Shown in pieces: positions 9,056 to 10,509 of a stretch of DNA of 10,509 bases. The notes under the pieces are model-generated. The model did no database searches and was not told where the DNA came from. It saw nothing but the letters and a program-made list of their open reading frames with translations. Both the position numbers and the translations under genes were made by a program. Within the stretch, counting starts at the first letter, position 1. Each line of letters begins with the position of its first letter. The stretch covers positions 1-10,509 of the forward strand of contig JALWNS010000435.1 of NCBI GenBank assembly GCA_027083655.1. Reading direction: 5' to 3'. This DNA comes from Bacteroidales bacterium. Its GTDB lineage: Bacteria; Bacteroidota; Bacteroidia; Bacteroidales; S143-33.

Positions 9056-9086
9056 CAAAATTACTAATTCTTTCCATTTTCCGAAA
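9056..9086 (-). promoter_or_regulatory. Bacteroidota-type promoter for tRNA-Ser
   Basis: Reading the minus strand, TAATTTTG (9063-9056) matches the -7 consensus TAnnTTTG exactly. TTTCG (9086-9082), an imperfect -33 element, lies 18 bases upstream. The -7 box ends 5 bases before the mature tRNA 5' end, so transcription should start at, or within a base or two of, the tRNA, leaving almost no 5' leader for RNase P. This promoter probably also serves the exonuclease-like gene. Confidence 0.7.
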
Positions 9087-9196
9087 GCCCTGTGCAGTTC
9101 CAAAAAGCCTAAAAACCTCCCCACATCCCATCACCGATAGTTACTGAGTGAACATAAGGGAAATGAATGCTTGACTTACTCCCCGAGCTTTTAACC

Positions 9197-9277
9197 AATT
9201 TTTCTTAAAAAATGTACCAATAATAAGGCACTCATTACCAGCAAGGTGCCTTCCGCACGCTTGCTGTAAGAAAAATT
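9197..9277. other. Interlocked inverted repeats: candidate pseudoknot inside an 11-bp stem
   Basis: Four consecutive 7-base arms separated by 7-base spacers read AAGGCAC (9225-9231), spacer, CAGCAAG (9239-9245), GTGCCTT (9246-9252), spacer, CTTGCTG (9260-9266). The first pairs perfectly with the third and the second with the fourth, which is the topology of an H-type pseudoknot. An outer perfect repeat, AATTTTTCTTA (9197-9207) with TAAGAAAAATT (9267-9277), encloses it and abuts the last arm, so that outer stem and second stem could stack as an 18-bp helix. Either strand could form it. No known riboswitch or ncRNA family is recognised, and expression is unproven. Confidence 0.4.
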
Positions 9278-9290
9278 ATATTCAAATAAT

Positions 9291-9314
9291 TCAGTAAAAA
9301 AGTATAATTACTGA
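9291..9314. repeat. Hairpin TCAGTAA/TTACTGA next to the pseudoknot candidate
   Basis: Seven-base arms (9291-9297 and 9308-9314) surround a 10-base loop, 13 bases to the right of the outer stem at 9277. On the minus strand the arm at 9314-9308 contains the TAA that interrupts the broken reading frame. It could be part of the same structured unit; alone, a 7-bp AT-rich hairpin is weak evidence. Confidence 0.25.
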
Positions 9315-9529
9315 TTCAGCAACTCCCGCACCTTCTCAAAATCCTTGTGATGTATGCCTGCAGCCTCAAGGTCTAAATTAAATATACACTTTTCCCAGAT
9401 TTTCAATATAGTTTTACCGTTTTGGGGTGCTATGTATTGTTATGTTTCCGTAGGTATTTACGTATTTAACACGACTTTTTCTGTATAAAACCCAAACCTT
9501 CCTCCGGCTTTTTCACCATCACAACCCCA

Positions 9530-9545
9530 AAAAGTCGCGACTTTT
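9530..9545. repeat. Perfect 16-bp palindrome AAAAGTCGCGACTTTT
   Basis: The sequence is its own reverse complement across all 16 bases, centred on the GC-rich core GTCGCGAC within AT-rich intergenic DNA. CGACTTTTCCTG at 9538-9549, which includes its right half, recurs with one mismatch as CGACTTTTTCTG at 9472-9483. It could be a protein-binding site or the end of a decayed element; nothing in the surrounding sequence decides between these. Confidence 0.4.
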
Positions 9546-9633
9546 CCTGGACTTTGTGCAGAAAATAGCCAGCATTTTTAACACCTTGAACTTTAAACAC
9601 CTAAAGAAATGAGGCAAACATGAGACAAAAAAG

Positions 9634-9771
9634 CACAGATGTTTGACACAGATTCCAAAATTGGACAGACGCCAGGGCTAGGTACAACAAAAACTAATAC
9701 CAATTACGAAAAATTTTTGGGTTTAATTATAAACACAGATTAACACTGACTAACACAGATAAAACACAGAG
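9634..9771 (+). repeat. Degenerate CACAGAT short repeats
   Basis: CACAGAT occurs at 9634-9640, 9647-9653, 9734-9740 and 9754-9760, with variants CACTGAC (9744-9750) and CACAGAG (9765-9771). In 9731-9771 the units recur at 10-11 base spacing, a helical-turn period (AAACACAGAT, TAACACTGAC, TAACACAGAT and so on). Similar 'acacagatt' intergenic repeats are, from memory, common in many bacterial genomes without an assigned role. Units are too short and too closely spaced to be a CRISPR array. Confidence 0.45.
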
Positions 9772-9871
9772 AATCAATACAATCCGCAAACCCTATATTT
9801 TATGTGCTAAGGCAGGTTTTAATTAATAAATGGTATAACACACTAAAGAGTCAATAAAACGAAGGAATAAC

Positions 9872-9901
9872 AAAAAAGGCCGAGACTTACTGCCCCGGCC
9901 T
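9872..9901 (-). terminator. Rho-independent terminator of tRNA-Arg
   Basis: On the minus strand AGGCCGGGG (9901-9893) pairs with TCTCGGCCT (9885-9877) over 9 bp, with two G-U wobbles, around a 7-base loop. The T run (9877-9872) follows immediately. It starts 2 bases after the encoded CCA of tRNA-Arg, so the tRNA is transcribed alone. Confidence 0.87.
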
Positions 9902-9902
9902 C

Positions 9903-9979
9903 TGGCGATCCCGGAGGGACTCGAACCCCCAACCTCCTGATCCGTAGTCAGGTGCTCTATCCAATTAAGCTACGGGATC
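9903..9979 (-). tRNA. tRNA-Arg (anticodon ACG)
   Basis: On the minus strand a standard cloverleaf is formed. The acceptor GATCCCG pairs with CGGGATC, followed by discriminator G. The D arm is GCTT/GAGC. The anticodon stem CCTGA/TCAGG encloses loop CTACGGA, giving anticodon ACG (expected to be read as ICG after deamination). The T arm contains GGTTCGAGTCC. The mature body is 9906-9979, and the next three bases (9905-9903) read CCA, so CCA appears to be encoded, unlike in the neighbouring tRNA-Ser. It has its own promoter and terminator. Confidence 0.97.
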
Positions 9980-9998
9980 GTTCTCACTTTTTGCGTTG

Positions 9999-10030
9999 CA
10001 AATATAACATAACGGATTTTTTTATGCAAA
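9999..10030 (-). promoter_or_regulatory. Bacteroidota-type promoter for tRNA-Arg
   Basis: Reading the minus strand, TTTG (10030-10027) is followed after 20 bases by TATATTTG (10006-9999). Both elements and their spacing match the -33/-7 consensus of the Bacteroidota primary sigma factor. The -7 box ends 19 bases before the tRNA 5' end, leaving a short leader to be removed by RNase P. This is the best phylum marker among the regulatory sites here. Confidence 0.8.
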
Positions 10031-10113
10031 TTAGCCCACAGGTTTTTAAAGAAATTTAGAAATTAGCAACATCACTTTATCCAGAACTTTTGCAAAACCC
10101 AATAACAGCACAA

Positions 10114-10494
10114 ATGGAAATAAACACTATTGTTTGGTTGCTAATCATAGGATTGCTTGGCGGCATACTCAGTGGTTTTATGGGTGTGGGCGGGGGCATT
10201 ATCATTGTTCCAATGCTAGCCCTTGTGCTCGGAATGAGCCAACATGAAGCCCAGGGAACCTACCTCGGTATGATGATAGCTCCACTGGCTGCGTTCTCTG
10301 CCTACAACTATTGGAAAGCAGGACATCTCAACTGGAAATATGCCCTGATTCTAATGGCCACATTTGCCATTGGTAGCTTCCTTGGCTCGTACATTGCCAA
10401 TTATTATATCTCTGGCAAGACATTGCGTAAGCTATTTGGCATTGTTATGCTCCTGACTAGTCTGAAGATATGTTTAGCAAATAGTCACGAATAA
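10114..10494 (+). CDS. Half-length TauE/SafE (TSUP) family membrane protein
   Basis: The product (126 residues) is a likely inner-membrane transporter subunit of the TauE/SafE group, whose members export sulfite, sulfoacetate or other small organic anions; the substrate cannot be read from sequence. The family signature GFMGVGGGIIIVPML (21-35) follows the first hydrophobic segment (5-20). Further membrane segments lie at about 48-66, 73-96 and 105-121, with a positively charged GKTLRK loop before the last. Typical members have about 250 residues and two copies of this unit. This gene encodes one unit and then stops, so the protein would have to dimerise; single-unit members are known in the family. 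I chose the ATG at 10114; a TTG at 10090 is in frame and would add eight residues, but it has no supporting feature. It is divergent from tRNA-Arg. No next gene is visible before the window ends. Confidence 0.85.
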   Translation: MEINTIVWLLIIGLLGGILSGFMGVGGGIIIVPMLALVLGMSQHEAQGTYLGMMIAPLAAFSAYNYWKAGHLNWKYALILMATFAIGSFLGSYIANYYISGKTLRKLFGIVMLLTSLKICLANSHE

Positions 10495-10509
10495 ACTCAG
10501 GCTAAATAC

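Larger units (their letters stand above)
9191..9439 (-). pseudogene. Possible decayed or interrupted small gene (83 codons, one internal TAA)
   Basis: One minus-strand frame runs from 9439 to a TAA at 9193-9191 and is broken only by a TAA at 9310-9308. The first part (43 codons) ends DLEAAGIHHKDFEKVRELLN-Q and looks like a normal soluble C-terminus. The second (38 codons) includes FFTELFEYNFSYSKRAEG and then a hydrophobic TLLVMSALLLVHFLRKIG. Composition is protein-like in both parts, but neither has a convincing ATG start at its head and I recognise no family. It may be a gene remnant, two unrelated chance frames, or non-coding DNA; the overlapping inverted repeats at 9197-9277 favour an RNA or DNA structural role for the second part. 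Confidence 0.22.
9051..9902. other. Gene-poor stretch between two tRNA genes
   Basis: I find no intact recognisable gene in these roughly 850 bases. From left to right it holds the tRNA-Ser promoter, the interlocked inverted repeats at 9197-9277, a hairpin at 9291-9314, a broken minus-strand reading frame (9191-9439), a 16-bp palindrome (9530-9545), degenerate CACAGAT repeats (9634-9771) between imperfect inverted ends, and the tRNA-Arg terminator. tRNA-flanked, gene-poor DNA of this kind is a common landing site for mobile elements, but no integrase, transposase or clear attachment-site duplication is visible. Confidence 0.6.

Noticed and set aside
8934..9134. Minus-strand reading frame containing GMPEWSNGADSKSAVR
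   Set aside because: This is the well-known spurious translation of a tRNA-Ser gene; the frame runs through the tRNA at 8963-9050.
9466..9600. Minus-strand 44-codon frame from a GTG (contains GYFLHKVQEKSRLFGVVMVK)
   Set aside because: It is short, GTG-initiated and has no recognised family; another frame in the same stretch is also open, so it is most likely a chance frame across the palindrome.
9634..9771. CRISPR array
   Set aside because: Repeat units are about 7 bases with 3-6 base gaps in the dense part; there are no spacers of normal length and no cas genes.
9051..9902. Integrated element at a tRNA gene with attachment sites
   Set aside because: I find no direct repeat of either tRNA 3' end and no integrase or transposase frame in the interval.
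10090..10113. TTG start extending the TauE-like protein by eight residues
   Set aside because: The ATG at 10114 directly precedes the first membrane segment as in family members; nothing supports the upstream TTG.

Overview
The window looks like chromosomal DNA from a member of the Bacteroidota. Four things in the sequence point there. The 1679-residue protein ends in a Por-type (type IX) secretion sorting domain. Start codons sit behind A-rich leaders with no Shine-Dalgarno motif. Both tRNA genes are preceded by a TAnnTTTG -7 box, and the tRNA-Arg gene also has TTTG 20 bases further upstream, which is the phylum's housekeeping promoter pattern. The base composition is AT-rich.

Layout. Bases 1-75 hold the last 24 codons of a gene that enters from the left, closed by a hairpin terminator (96-131). 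A giant secreted multidomain surface protein follows (238-5277, +), with its own 17-bp hairpin terminator. Next is an outer-membrane protein (5389-8421, +) that combines a zinc-metallopeptidase-like domain, a TolB-like propeller and an Omp85-type beta-barrel. Facing it on the minus strand is a small RNase H-fold 3'-5' exonuclease-like gene (8447-8944), which lies 18 bases downstream of tRNA-Ser(CGA) with no terminator between them. A gene-poor stretch of about 850 bases (9051-9902) separates tRNA-Ser from tRNA-Arg(ACG). The right end carries a half-length TauE/SafE-type membrane protein (10114-10494, +).

How the parts relate. The two large genes are both cell-envelope genes with signal peptides. 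One product should cross the outer membrane by the type IX system and end up on the surface; the other should sit in the outer membrane. A strong terminator separates them, so they are neighbours and not a clear operon. The tRNA-Ser and exonuclease genes may share a transcript, which would connect two RNA or DNA metabolism functions. The TauE-like gene is divergent from tRNA-Arg and independent of the rest.

The least explained part is the inter-tRNA stretch. It contains a strikingly regular set of interlocked inverted repeats (9197-9277) that could fold as an H-type pseudoknot closed by an 11-bp stem. On the minus strand the same DNA reads as an 83-codon frame broken by one TAA. The stretch also holds a perfect 16-bp palindrome and a cluster of degenerate CACAGAT repeats lying between imperfect inverted ends. 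I see no complete mobile element, CRISPR array or defence system in the window.
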